A DNA stretch of 34,060 nucleotides. Origin: an uncultured Victivallales bacterium. Its GTDB lineage: Bacteria > Verrucomicrobiota > Lentisphaeria > Oligosphaerales > JAFGRS01. The notes beneath the pieces were generated by a model that was given only the letters and a program-made list of their open reading frames with translations, was not told the DNA's origin and made no database searches. This document shows, piece by piece, positions 20,457-27,584 of this stretch. The position numbers were made by a program, and so were the translations under genes. Where the stretch lies: the NCBI GenBank assembly GCA_903837355.1, contig CAILUI010000400.1:1-34060 (forward strand), written 5' to 3'. How positions within the stretch are numbered: position 1 is the stretch's first letter; each line of letters starts with the position of its first letter.

Positions 20457-21089
20457 ATGGCCATGCAACGAAACAGCATCGCGCGGCACCTGCCCTGGGA
20501 GATCCGGGAGCTGGTGTGCCGTATGCGTTTCGACGGCCAGGGGAACATGGCGATTGCGGCGGCGGTGCAGGCGGCCTGCGCGGCGGCTGCAATCCCCGCG
20601 CCCCGGATCCACGGCACCAGCATCCTGGCCTACTGCAACAGCCGGGAGTACGCGGACTATGTGAAGGCCCGGCAAGGCTTCGATGCCCGCATGGCGCCGC
20701 GCAAGCTGGCGGCCAGCATGGTCAATGGCGGCCACGGGCCGCAGACGATGGCGGATCTGGCGCTGCAGGCCGCCGCCGAGGGCCTGGTGGTGACGCTGGA
20801 GCAGGGCGGCCTGGAGCCCTCTGAGCAGGTGAAGGTGGCCCGCGCGGTGATGGACGTGCAGCGCACGCTCCTCGCCCGCCAGGCCGCCGTGGTGGATGGC
20901 CGTATTGCCGAGCTCGAGGAGAAGCACGCGGCCGAGTGCGCGCAGTTGCAGGCGGCGATCGCCGGCCGCGATGAAGCCATCGCCGACCTGAAGGCGGAGA
21001 TCGAGCGGCTGAACAATGACGGCAAGCAGGTCGACGCTGCAGCCGTGGCGGAACGGATGAACGAGGTCCTGGGAGTGCGCAAAGGGTGA
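20457..21089 (+). CDS. gp27-like small terminase (DUF3486 type)
   Basis: 210 residues. RNSIARHLPWEIRELVCRMRFDGQGNMAIAAAVQAA is the helix-turn-helix opening of DUF3486, a Mu gp27-like protein next to the large terminase. A long C-terminal coiled coil (about 140-200, DVQRTLLARQAAVVDGRIAELEEKHAAE...DLKAEIERLN) fits oligomerisation. In this family the small subunit recognises phage DNA for headful packaging. The stop overlaps the next GTG (GTGA). Confidence 0.8.
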   Translation: MAMQRNSIARHLPWEIRELVCRMRFDGQGNMAIAAAVQAACAAAAIPAPRIHGTSILAYCNSREYADYVKARQGFDARMAPRKLAASMVNGGHGPQTMADLALQAAAEGLVVTLEQGGLEPSEQVKVARAVMDVQRTLLARQAAVVDGRIAELEEKHAAECAQLQAAIAGRDEAIADLKAEIERLNNDGKQVDAAAVAERMNEVLGVRKG

Positions 21090-22765
21090 CCGCAAGGGCA
21101 CATAAGGCGGGGATGCCGCTGGCAGCCGAGGGGACGCGTCCCCCCGGACCCCCCAGGCAGGCCGCACCGGCGGACACGGTTGAGTACAGCCGCGCCGCCG
21201 CTGCGACCGTTGGCCGGGCGAGTACGCCGGGGATGGGATACCAGCCGTCCGCAGGACCCGTCCGCAGTACCAGCCCTGCGCAGCAGTTCTTTCTGCCTTA
21301 CCAGGCGGGGTGGATTGTCGACGAGTCGCCGATGAAGCTGGCGGAGAAGTCGCGCCGGGTGGGGTACACCTACGCCACCAGCTACCGCTGCGTGCAGAAG
21401 TGCCTGACGCGTCCGCGCGGGTTCACGCAGTGGGTGTCGAGCCGGGATCTGCTGACGGCGAAGGAGTTCGTCACCGACTATGTGGCCAAGTGGGCGCGGG
21501 CGGCGAATGTGGCGGCCAAGGGCCTGGCGGGCGACAACGCCCAGGTGATCGATGCCGAGCGCGGCATCACGGCCCTGGTGGCGGAGTTCGAGACCGGCAA
21601 CCGGATCGTCAGCCTGTCGAGCACGCCGGAGGCCTTCGCCGGCAAGGGCGGCGATGTGCTCCTGGACGAGGTCGATCTGCATGAGGACGCCGGTCGTCTG
21701 GTCGACATGGCGCTTCCCTGCACGGTGTGGGGCGGGCAGCTCGAGGCGATCAGCGCCTATCGGGTTGACGGCTCGCCCTCGAGTGTCTTCGCGCGGCTTT
21801 GCACCGACGCGAAGGCTGCCAACCCGATGGGCTGGCGGCTGTATCGGGTAACCATCGAAGACGCGGTGGCGCAGGGCTTCGCCGAGAAGCTGAGTCAGGT
21901 CACGGGCAAGCTGATCAGCGGCGCCGAGTTCCTGGCGCGCGAGCGGGCCAAGTGTCGCACGGAGGCGGCCTGGCTGTCGCAGTTCATGTGTCAGCCGCAG
22001 GATGACGGCGGGGCGTTGCTGCCGTACAGCCTGATCGCTGGCTGCGAAGAGGACCGGATCAATGGCTGTGTGGGCGCCGCCCTGCCGGCGGAGTTCCTGG
22101 CCGGAGCGGACGCCAGCCGTACGCAGTACTACGTCGGCGCCGACATCGGTCGGCAGCACGACCTGACGGTGTTCTGGGTCCTGGAGCGCGTCGGCGATGT
22201 GTTCTGGACGCGCTGGGTGTGCGAGCTGCAGAAGGTGACGTTCCGCGAGCAGCTCGCTGTCCTGGAGACGGTACTGCGGCTGCCGCGGGTGCAGCGCTGC
22301 TGCATCGATGCGACCGGGATCGGCGCCATGCTGGCCGAAGAGGCGCAACTGAAGCACGGCCAGTACAAGGTCGAGGCGCTGCAGTTCACGGCGCCGGTGA
22401 AGGCGGAGCTGGCGATGCCGATGCTGGCGAGCTTCCAGGACCGCGCGGTCCGCATTCCGGCACTGCCGGCGGTGCGCGAGGATCTGCACAAGGTCCGCAA
22501 GACGACGACGGCCGCGGGCAATGTCCGCTTCGAGGCCAGCAGCGACGATGCGGGTCACGCCGACCGCTTCTGGGCGCTGGCCCTGGCGCTGCATGCGGGC
22601 GAGTCGGGCCTGGGCGGGCCGGTCCATGGGGCACTGCCCACGGCGGATGATCGTGTTGGCGACGGCTATGCCGGTCGCATGCAGAGTTTCCTGCAGCCTG
22701 ATAACGCGGCTGACGATGCTGGGGTCGGCGAGCTTGTCGGCGCGGGTTCCTGGGGGGCCTACTGA
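21086..22765 (+). CDS. gp28-like large terminase (packaging ATPase/nuclease)
   Basis: 559 residues from a GTG overlapping the gp27 stop. The true domain begins near residue 70 (FFLPYQAGWIVDESPMKLAEKSRRVGYTYA, the adenine-site/Walker A-like region of Mu gp28). Walker B is VLLDEVDLHE (about 190). The RNase H-like nuclease shows YVGADIGRQHDLTV, CIDATGIG and DDAGHADRFWALALALH. It cuts and pumps phage DNA into heads. Residues about 15-67 are repeat-encoded (family C then A) with EGTRPPGPPRQAAPAD and YQPSAGP; they have no counterpart in the family. SRTQY in the nuclease domain also matches a family-A sequence. The stop overlaps the portal ATG by one base. Confidence 0.88.
   Translation: MTARAHKAGMPLAAEGTRPPGPPRQAAPADTVEYSRAAAATVGRASTPGMGYQPSAGPVRSTSPAQQFFLPYQAGWIVDESPMKLAEKSRRVGYTYATSYRCVQKCLTRPRGFTQWVSSRDLLTAKEFVTDYVAKWARAANVAAKGLAGDNAQVIDAERGITALVAEFETGNRIVSLSSTPEAFAGKGGDVLLDEVDLHEDAGRLVDMALPCTVWGGQLEAISAYRVDGSPSSVFARLCTDAKAANPMGWRLYRVTIEDAVAQGFAEKLSQVTGKLISGAEFLARERAKCRTEAAWLSQFMCQPQDDGGALLPYSLIAGCEEDRINGCVGAALPAEFLAGADASRTQYYVGADIGRQHDLTVFWVLERVGDVFWTRWVCELQKVTFREQLAVLETVLRLPRVQRCCIDATGIGAMLAEEAQLKHGQYKVEALQFTAPVKAELAMPMLASFQDRAVRIPALPAVREDLHKVRKTTTAAGNVRFEASSDDAGHADRFWALALALHAGESGLGGPVHGALPTADDRVGDGYAGRMQSFLQPDNAADDAGVGELVGAGSWGAY
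21130..21286 (+). repeat. Family C copy 2 followed by two family A hairpins
   Basis: GGGGACGCGTCCCC palindrome and 100 bp of family C (21130-21230). Then reverse A with stem GTCC/GGAC (21239-21257), a damaged GTCCGCAGTAC and reverse A with stem CTGC/GCAG (21268-21286). All in frame at the start of the terminase gene. Confidence 0.85.
22113..22129 (-). repeat. Family A-like sequence, stem GTAC/GTAC, in terminase nuclease domain
   Basis: CCAGCC-GTAC-GCA-GTAC within a conserved domain. It could be a true copy or coincidental codon usage, since it encodes SRTQYY just before the catalytic Asp strand. Confidence 0.4.
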
Positions 22766-24537
22766 TGTTGTGGCTGCAGACGATCAGGAAGTACATCGGC
22801 CTGGCGGCGAAGCCCGAAGAGGGCAGTCGCGCCCAGTCCGAGGCGGCTGACGTGATCAGCAACGATGTCTCGCGCGGGCTGACGCCGGCGGCCGTCGACA
22901 AGATGATGACGGCGGCGAACACGGGCGAGACGCTGGAATACTGCCGCCTGGCGATGGAGCTCGAGGAGAAGAACTGGGATATCGGGCAGGCGGTGCAGAC
23001 GCGGCGCCTGGCGGTGGCCGGGCTCGAGTGGTCGGTGGAGCCGCCCGAAGGTCTTGCAGACGGCGGGAATGAAGACGGTAAGGGCGGCGATACCAGCCGT
23101 GCGCAGCACATTGCGGAGGCCGCGGAGCAGATGCTGCGCGCGGTGCCGTACGAAGGCGCCGATGAGCTGGAATCGTTCGACCAGGCGCTGCGCTATGGCC
23201 TGCAGGGGGCGCTGCTGCCGGGGTTCGCTGCCCTGGAGATGGTCTGGGGCAAGGGCGGCGCGGAGCTGCTCGGGTTCCAGGAGATCGAGCAGCGGCACTT
23301 CCTTTTCCGCGATGAGACGGGGATGCTGCTTTCGCGCCCGCGGTTGCGGACGTCTGAGGTGGCGGCCGGGGTGGAACTGCCCCAGGGCAAGTTCGTGGTC
23401 CACTTCCACCGCGCGCGTCCCGGCGCCCGCTGCCGCGGTGGCATGGCCCGGCCGCTGGCCTGGCTGCACTGTTTCCAGAACACGAACCTGAAGGATCTGA
23501 TGACGTTCATCGAGCGCTACGGGATGCCGTTCCTGCTGACGCGGGTGAATGATCAGGCCTGGAAGGAAGATCGGGCGAAGATCGCGGCGCTGGTGCGGAA
23601 CTTCGGGCCGGCGGGCGGCGCGGTGTTCTCGAACAACGTGGAGGCGGAGCTGCTGCAGGCCGCGAGCAACTCGGGCGATGTGTACTTCAAGCTGCTGCAG
23701 TACTGCGGCGATGCGATCACGAAGGTGGTCCTGGGACAGCTTGCGAGCTCGGCGGACGCCAGTGGCCTGAGCAAGGGCAATGAGCAGGGGAAGGTCCGGC
23801 AGGATCTCATCGAGGCGGATGCCCGTGCTCTGGAGACGACGGTGCGCATGCAGATCCTGCGCCCCTGGGTGATGTGGAACTACGGCCCGGATGCCCCGGT
23901 GCCGCGGCTGCACCTCCACAGTGAGCCCCCGGAGGATGTGAAGGCGACCGCCGACACGGCCGCCAGTCTGTTCAATGCCGGTCTGGAGTGGGACTCGGAA
24001 GAGGCCAGCGAACGCATGGGCATGAAGCTGACGCGGAAAGCGCCGGCGCCGGTGCCGACGTTCGGACAGGCGGAGATGCCGCCGGCGGCCGAGGGGACGC
24101 GTCCCCCCGGACCCCCCGAGAAGGCCGCACCGGCAGGCAGCGTCGGAGACTCCGCTGCCGCCGCTGCGCCCGGCGCCGAGCCGAGTACGGCTGAGGATGA
24201 CGCGCTGGCGCTGGCGGATGCGCCGACCGCCGATCTCCGACTTCCGACCTCCGAGGCCCTCGCCGACTTCTTGAAGGGCCAGGGGCTGAAGCGCTGGTTC
24301 GGGCCGCTGCAGGCGGCGATCGATGCGGCGGTGAGCGAGCCGGATCCCGAGGCGTTCCGGGCGAAGGTCCTGGCGCTGACGGCCGATCTGCCGGGGCTCT
24401 ATGAGCGGATGGACTCGACGGAGTTCGAGGCGCTGCTCGAGGGGACGATCTACCAGGCGGCTGCCGAAGGTCTTGCAGACGGCGGGAATGCCCTACGGGC
24501 CAAGAGCCTTGCAGGCGGCGGGAAGGGGGCGCCATGA
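22765..24537 (+). CDS. gp29-like portal protein (DUF935)
   Basis: 590 residues. Features of the DUF935/Mu gp29 portal are visible: ISNDVSRGLTPAAVDKMMTAANTGETLEYCRLAMELEEKNWDIGQAVQTRRLAVAGLEWSVEP, the RPLAWLHCFQNTNLKDLMTFIERYGMPFLL core, and KLLQYCGDAITKVVLGQ..S. The portal sits at a capsid vertex and passes DNA during packaging and ejection. It is longer than Mu gp29 (512), and the excess maps to repeats: an inverted A pair (23051, 23093), family C (24093), family E (24224) and two A copies at the C-terminus (24470, 24506). All are in frame, in linkers or the tail. The stop overlaps the next gene by ATGA. Confidence 0.88.
   Translation: MLWLQTIRKYIGLAAKPEEGSRAQSEAADVISNDVSRGLTPAAVDKMMTAANTGETLEYCRLAMELEEKNWDIGQAVQTRRLAVAGLEWSVEPPEGLADGGNEDGKGGDTSRAQHIAEAAEQMLRAVPYEGADELESFDQALRYGLQGALLPGFAALEMVWGKGGAELLGFQEIEQRHFLFRDETGMLLSRPRLRTSEVAAGVELPQGKFVVHFHRARPGARCRGGMARPLAWLHCFQNTNLKDLMTFIERYGMPFLLTRVNDQAWKEDRAKIAALVRNFGPAGGAVFSNNVEAELLQAASNSGDVYFKLLQYCGDAITKVVLGQLASSADASGLSKGNEQGKVRQDLIEADARALETTVRMQILRPWVMWNYGPDAPVPRLHLHSEPPEDVKATADTAASLFNAGLEWDSEEASERMGMKLTRKAPAPVPTFGQAEMPPAAEGTRPPGPPEKAAPAGSVGDSAAAAAPGAEPSTAEDDALALADAPTADLRLPTSEALADFLKGQGLKRWFGPLQAAIDAAVSEPDPEAFRAKVLALTADLPGLYERMDSTEFEALLEGTIYQAAAEGLADGGNALRAKSLAGGGKGAP
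23051..23109. repeat. Inverted pair of family A hairpins inside the portal gene
   Basis: Forward GTCT-TGC-AGAC-GGCGGGAATG (23051-23071) and reverse CCAGCC-GTGC-GCA-GCAC (23093-23109), read as LADGGNE and TSRAQH. The pair is arranged like a REPIN. Confidence 0.85.
24093..24190 (+). repeat. Family C repeat, copy 3
   Basis: Starts with GGGGACGCGTCCCCCC and GGACCCCCC as in copy 2, then diverges in the middle and ends with GAGTACGG; encodes EGTRPPGPPEKAAPAG in the portal. Confidence 0.8.
24224..24255. repeat. Family E simple repeat (CCGACTTCCGACCTCCGA type)
   Basis: Units of about 8-9 bases around CCGAxxTC, encoding TADLRLPTSEA in the portal. The same unit in reverse is at 29288-29322. Confidence 0.7.
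24470..24522 (+). repeat. Two forward family A hairpins at the portal C-terminus
   Basis: GTCT-TGC-AGAC-GGCGGGAATG (24470-24490) and GCCT-TGC-AGGC-GGCGGG (24506-24522), with the stem change compensated on both sides. They encode LADGGN and SLAGGG. Confidence 0.85.
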
Positions 24538-25121
24538 GACCGGCTACCGCACGGATTCTCACTCTGGATTCTGCCGCCGCCTGGCGCGCGCATGTGCGTT
24601 TTAACGGCGCCACGCTGGCGGTGACGAATGGTTGTTTCGATCTGCTTCACGCGGGTCATGTCGAGAGCCTGCACGCCGCCCGCAATGAGGCGGACGTGCT
24701 CCTGGTGCTGCTCAACTCGGATGCGAGCGTGCGCTCGCTGAAGGGGCCGACGCGGCCGGTGCACGGCGAGGCGGCGCGCGCCATGGTGCTGGCGGGGATG
24801 CGGTGTGTGGATGCCGTGGTCGTCTTCGACGGCACGGACTGCGCGGCGGAATTGGCCACGCTGAGCCCCGATGTGTACGTCAAGAGCGCCGAGTACCGCG
24901 GTCGCCAGAACCCCGCCGAGGCGGCGGCCCTGGAGCATTGCGGTACGGAGATCGTGTGGATCGAACGCGATGAACGGTACAGCTCGAGCGCCGCGATCGC
25001 GGCGGCGGCAACGCTGGGAGCTCCTGGGAACGCCGATCTCCGGATCGGCTCTGAGCCGAACAGGAGTTCGGCGTTCCCAGGGACGGACATGACGGGTCGC
25101 GATGGCTGGGGAGTTCCGTAA
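24534..25121 (+). CDS. RfaE/HldE-type nucleotidyltransferase (cytidylyltransferase-like), phage-encoded
   Basis: 195 residues overlapping the portal stop by ATGA. VTNGCFDLLHAGHVESLHAAR (30-50) contains the HxGH nucleotide-binding motif. LLVLLNSDASVRSLKGPTRPV follows as in RfaE-type ADP-heptose synthases. RAMVLAGMRCVDAVVVF and LSPDVYVKSAEYRG complete the fold, and the tail has a SSSA motif (RYSSSAAI) typical of the family. Relatives transfer AMP or CMP to sugar or alcohol phosphates. Nothing here says which substrate. It is an uncommon insert between portal and gp30. The C-terminal ~30 residues are a family-B repeat in frame, after the catalytic fold is complete. Confidence 0.85.
   Translation: MRPATARILTLDSAAAWRAHVRFNGATLAVTNGCFDLLHAGHVESLHAARNEADVLLVLLNSDASVRSLKGPTRPVHGEAARAMVLAGMRCVDAVVVFDGTDCAAELATLSPDVYVKSAEYRGRQNPAEAAALEHCGTEIVWIERDERYSSSAAIAAAATLGAPGNADLRIGSEPNRSSAFPGTDMTGRDGWGVP
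25024..25080. repeat. Family B cruciform, 57 bp, perfect 13-bp stem
   Basis: CTGGGAACGCCGA (25024-25036) pairs perfectly with TCGGCGTTCCCAG (25068-25080); inner TCGGCT-CTG-AGCCGA hairpin. Relative to 13332 the G-C pair at stem position 7 has become A-T on both arms. Confidence 0.85.
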
Positions 25122-25125
25122 CACC

Positions 25126-26586
25126 ATGGCAGCACCGCGGACATTCGAGGCAGCGCAGACCTGGCTCAAGAGCCGGGTCACTCTGCCGACGTCGCTGGGC
25201 AGCCGGGAGCTGGCGCTGGCGCCGGACTTCCCCGCCGCGGCGCGGATGCACGCCTTCTTCTCGGCGCGGGTGACGAGTGCAAACATCCTGGAACGGCTCC
25301 GGGAGCAGGTCGATCTGATCGCGGCCGGCGAGGTTGACTATGCGACGGCGCGCATGCGGCTAAAGACGTTCCTGGGCGCGCAGGGGATCCCGGCCGACGA
25401 CGTTGGGATGACGCCGGAGCCGCCGCCGGGGGTGAGCGAAGATGACTGGCGGGCGCGGCGGGAGATCGTCAACCTGGCCAGCACCCGCCGCCTGGACCTC
25501 GTCCTGCGGCAGAACACGGCGATGGCGCATGCCATCGGTCGGCGCCAGGTGAGCGAGGATCCGGCGGTGGCCGAGCGCTGGCCCTACTACCGCTACATCG
25601 CCCGGCAGGATGGCAACGAGCGCCCGGAGCACGGCGCCCTACACAATCTGGTGCTGCGCAAGGATGACCCGTTCTGGAACACGCACACGCCGCCCTGGGA
25701 CTACAACTGCCGCTGTGACATCGAGGACGCGGACCAGGAGGAGGCGGACGCCCTGGGCATCGGCGAATCCACCGCCAGCGGCAAGGTGGTCAACCCCGGT
25801 ACCGGCCAGTTCATCGATGCGAACCAGCCCAACGAGAGCGGCTTCGTCTTCGACATCAAGGCGGCGATGTCCGCGAAGCCCGAAGACTACGACTGGAGCG
25901 CCATTCAAGACAGCGCTCTCCGGACACGCGCGGAGGCCACGGCTAAGGCCCTGGCGGAGAGCCGGATCGGGTTGATCCCCGGAGTGGGCAATGCGGTGTC
26001 CCTATTCAACCCCTACTGGGATAGCCAGCCACGAGATGAGTTGGGCCAATGGGGAGATGCAGGTGGTCCCGGCGGCCTAACCGCGCAGATTGCTGGGGCT
26101 GGGGCCGGGGCATTCAAGGGCACGAGAGAGGGCTTCGCGTCGGCCGCTTCGCCGGCAACGGCAGAACTGCACGCCAGCCCCGGATCGGTGCGGAAGACTG
26201 AATGGACTCTGACCAGCGGCAAGAAGGCTGGCGTCACCGTTGCCCTGAAGACCCGGAAGGCTCTGGACATGCAGGGGAACAAGACGGACAAGGATGAGAC
26301 CGATATCGAGACGCAGGGCTGGGTCGAGGGGCATGGAGCGGTGGGGCAAGGCATCGACCGCAGGCCGGCAACGGTGAACGGCGTCACCTATCCTGCCCGG
26401 ATTGGCAAGTTGGCCATCCCGGCGCAGCACCTGTCCACCATCGATAGGCACATCGAGGAACTGAAGCAGTATCCCGAGTACAAAGCGGCCCGCGCCAAGG
26501 ATGCAACCAAGGCCAAGGAGCGGGCCGACTTTGCCGCGTCTCGGGCGGCGATCCGTAAGGCAATGATGCCGGGAGGGTCATACTGA
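25126..26586 (+). CDS. gp30/F-like head morphogenesis protein with extra C-terminal domain
   Basis: 486 residues from ATG 25126, which follows the previous stop by 4 bases with GGGGAG 12 bases upstream; ATG 25102 in frame is an alternative. The head core is the Mu F / SPP1 gp7 type: helical N-terminus, then WPYYRYIARQDGNERPEHGALHNLVLRKDDPFWNTHTPPWDYNCRCDIEDADQ (about 160-215), the conserved HxxxxP...CRC segment. From about residue 290 a linker (NPYWDSQPRDELGQWG) leads to a separate C-terminal domain (about 335-486: RKTEWTLTSGKKAGVTVALKTRKALDMQ...VNGVTYPARIGKLAIP..HLSTIDRHIEELKQYPEYKAAR) of a kind seen alone in many phages, role unknown. Such fused cargo may enter the capsid. Confidence 0.82.
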   Translation: MAAPRTFEAAQTWLKSRVTLPTSLGSRELALAPDFPAAARMHAFFSARVTSANILERLREQVDLIAAGEVDYATARMRLKTFLGAQGIPADDVGMTPEPPPGVSEDDWRARREIVNLASTRRLDLVLRQNTAMAHAIGRRQVSEDPAVAERWPYYRYIARQDGNERPEHGALHNLVLRKDDPFWNTHTPPWDYNCRCDIEDADQEEADALGIGESTASGKVVNPGTGQFIDANQPNESGFVFDIKAAMSAKPEDYDWSAIQDSALRTRAEATAKALAESRIGLIPGVGNAVSLFNPYWDSQPRDELGQWGDAGGPGGLTAQIAGAGAGAFKGTREGFASAASPATAELHASPGSVRKTEWTLTSGKKAGVTVALKTRKALDMQGNKTDKDETDIETQGWVEGHGAVGQGIDRRPATVNGVTYPARIGKLAIPAQHLSTIDRHIEELKQYPEYKAARAKDATKAKERADFAASRAAIRKAMMPGGSY

Positions 26587-26612
26587 TGCATGCCCTCCCC
26601 GGATCTCTGCTC

Positions 26613-26999
26613 TCATGCCTTACGGCTGCCTCCCTTCTTGCCGTTGGCCCTGGCTGCTGCCGCCTTTGCCGGACTTGTGGACCGGCCGCCCTTGAGACCG
26701 CCGCGACGGCCGAGAGTCGCGGCCAGAGAACTGAGGTCGGCATTGGCCTCGGCGAGGTCCTGGTCGCGTTCCGCGGGGGTGAGGCGGTCGAAGGCCGCCG
26801 TATCGGCTGCATGAACAATCCCGAGCGTCGGAATCTCGATGCCGAGCAAGGCCGCCAGATCGGCCTTGCGGCCGGCGTCGGCGGCGCAGCAGGCGAGATG
26901 CACGGCTTTGGCTCCATGGCTCTCGATGGCCATCACGATGGCGGCGACTTCGGCCGCCGGACGGTCCAGGTGGGCGATGCGCTCTGCGATGGTCTGCAT
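26613..26999 (-). CDS. Small antisense protein with Lys/Gly-rich tail
   Basis: 128 residues, GAGGAG 8 bases before the ATG. The middle (HGAKAVHLACCAADAGRKADLAALLGI) is helical. The C-terminus (LGRRGGLKGGRSTSPAKAAAARANGKKGG) is a repetitive basic tail known in many small bacterial and phage proteins. Second gene of a two-gene unit reading against the head operon, immediately after gp30. Function unknown; moron genes with defence or immunity roles commonly sit this way. Confidence 0.6.
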   Translation of the reverse strand: MQTIAERIAHLDRPAAEVAAIVMAIESHGAKAVHLACCAADAGRKADLAALLGIEIPTLGIVHAADTAAFDRLTPAERDQDLAEANADLSSLAATLGRRGGLKGGRSTSPAKAAAARANGKKGGSRKA

Positions 27000-27026
27000 G
27001 ATCTGCTCTCCTCTGTAGGTTGCGAC

Positions 27027-27266
27027 TCAGCCGGCGATGCTCAGACCGCGCTCGCCCCGACGGGCGAATGCGAGGATGTCTCGCAGGGCGTACAGGCCGT
27101 CATCCAACTGACCGCCATCGCTGTCGTGGCCGAGGCTCGCCTTGATGACGGGACCCGCGACGACCGCGATCTGGTGGCCTTTGCCGCTCGCGTTGAGGGC
27201 ATGGTAGCCGCTTGCCCGGTTGTCCTCGTCGTACGTCGGTACCCAGGTCTGGCTGATGGTGAGCAT
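27027..27266 (-). CDS. Small antisense protein, first gene of a moron-like pair
   Basis: 79 residues from ATG 27266 with GGAG 8 bases upstream: a beta-rich start (MLTISQTWVPTYDEDNRASGYHALNASGKGHQIAVVAGPVI) and a helical end. The next gene starts 27 bases beyond its stop. A promoter-like TTGCAC/TATGGT and a palindrome lie upstream at 27314-27337. No family is recognised. Confidence 0.6.
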   Translation of the reverse strand: MLTISQTWVPTYDEDNRASGYHALNASGKGHQIAVVAGPVIKASLGHDSDGGQLDDGLYALRDILAFARRGERGLSIAG

Positions 27267-27313
27267 CTGCGATCTCCCTGTGGGGCTTATCCCCTGTCTG
27301 ATAGATACCATAT

Positions 27314-27329
27314 CCCAAAGCGGTTTGGG
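27314..27329. promoter_or_regulatory. Palindrome CCCAAA-GCGG-TTTGGG, candidate operator of the antisense pair
   Basis: It lies between a -35-like TTGCAC and a -10-like TATGGT on the minus strand (16-base spacer), about 50 bases upstream of ATG 27266. A site inside a promoter spacer fits a repressor. Confidence 0.5.
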
Positions 27330-27357
27330 TGCAAGGGCTCGCGACGGGGAAAAACGC

Positions 27358-27498
27358 ATGAAGAAGCTGATCAAGGCGGTGGTACGCACGTACTTCCTAA
27401 ACGACGTGAAGGGACTCGATAAGGCGCGTCGCGGTCTGCGACGGGAATGGCCGGATGGACGTGCTGCGGGCGGGTCCCCACCCGGCACGGGCTCCTGA
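27358..27498 (+). CDS. Small basic ORF (46 aa), uncertain
   Basis: MKKLIKAVVRTYF resembles the start of the protease gene (MKQLIKIARN) 700 bases downstream. Rest is basic and Gly/Pro-rich. A weak ribosome site (GGGGAAAAACGC) precedes the ATG. It may be a remnant or duplicated fragment rather than a functional gene. Confidence 0.3.
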   Translation: MKKLIKAVVRTYFLNDVKGLDKARRGLRREWPDGRAAGGSPPGTGS

Positions 27499-27563
27499 GA
27501 TTGGGCCGGGACCGGCATCGCAGGAGTCGAAGTAACACTACCCCCGGCAACAGTGAAGTCAAG

Positions 27564-27582
27564 GTCTTGCAGACGGCGGGTA
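27564..27582 (+). repeat. Family A mini-hairpin, stem GTCT/AGAC
   Basis: GTCT-TGC-AGAC-GGCGGGTA lies 2 bases beyond the stop of the antisense membrane gene and could act as its 3' hairpin. Confidence 0.8.
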
Positions 27583-27584
27583 GA

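Noticed and set aside
20657..22627. A 656-codon open frame on the minus strand across gp27 and gp28
   Set aside because: Antisense to recognised terminase genes; composition is that of a shadow frame.
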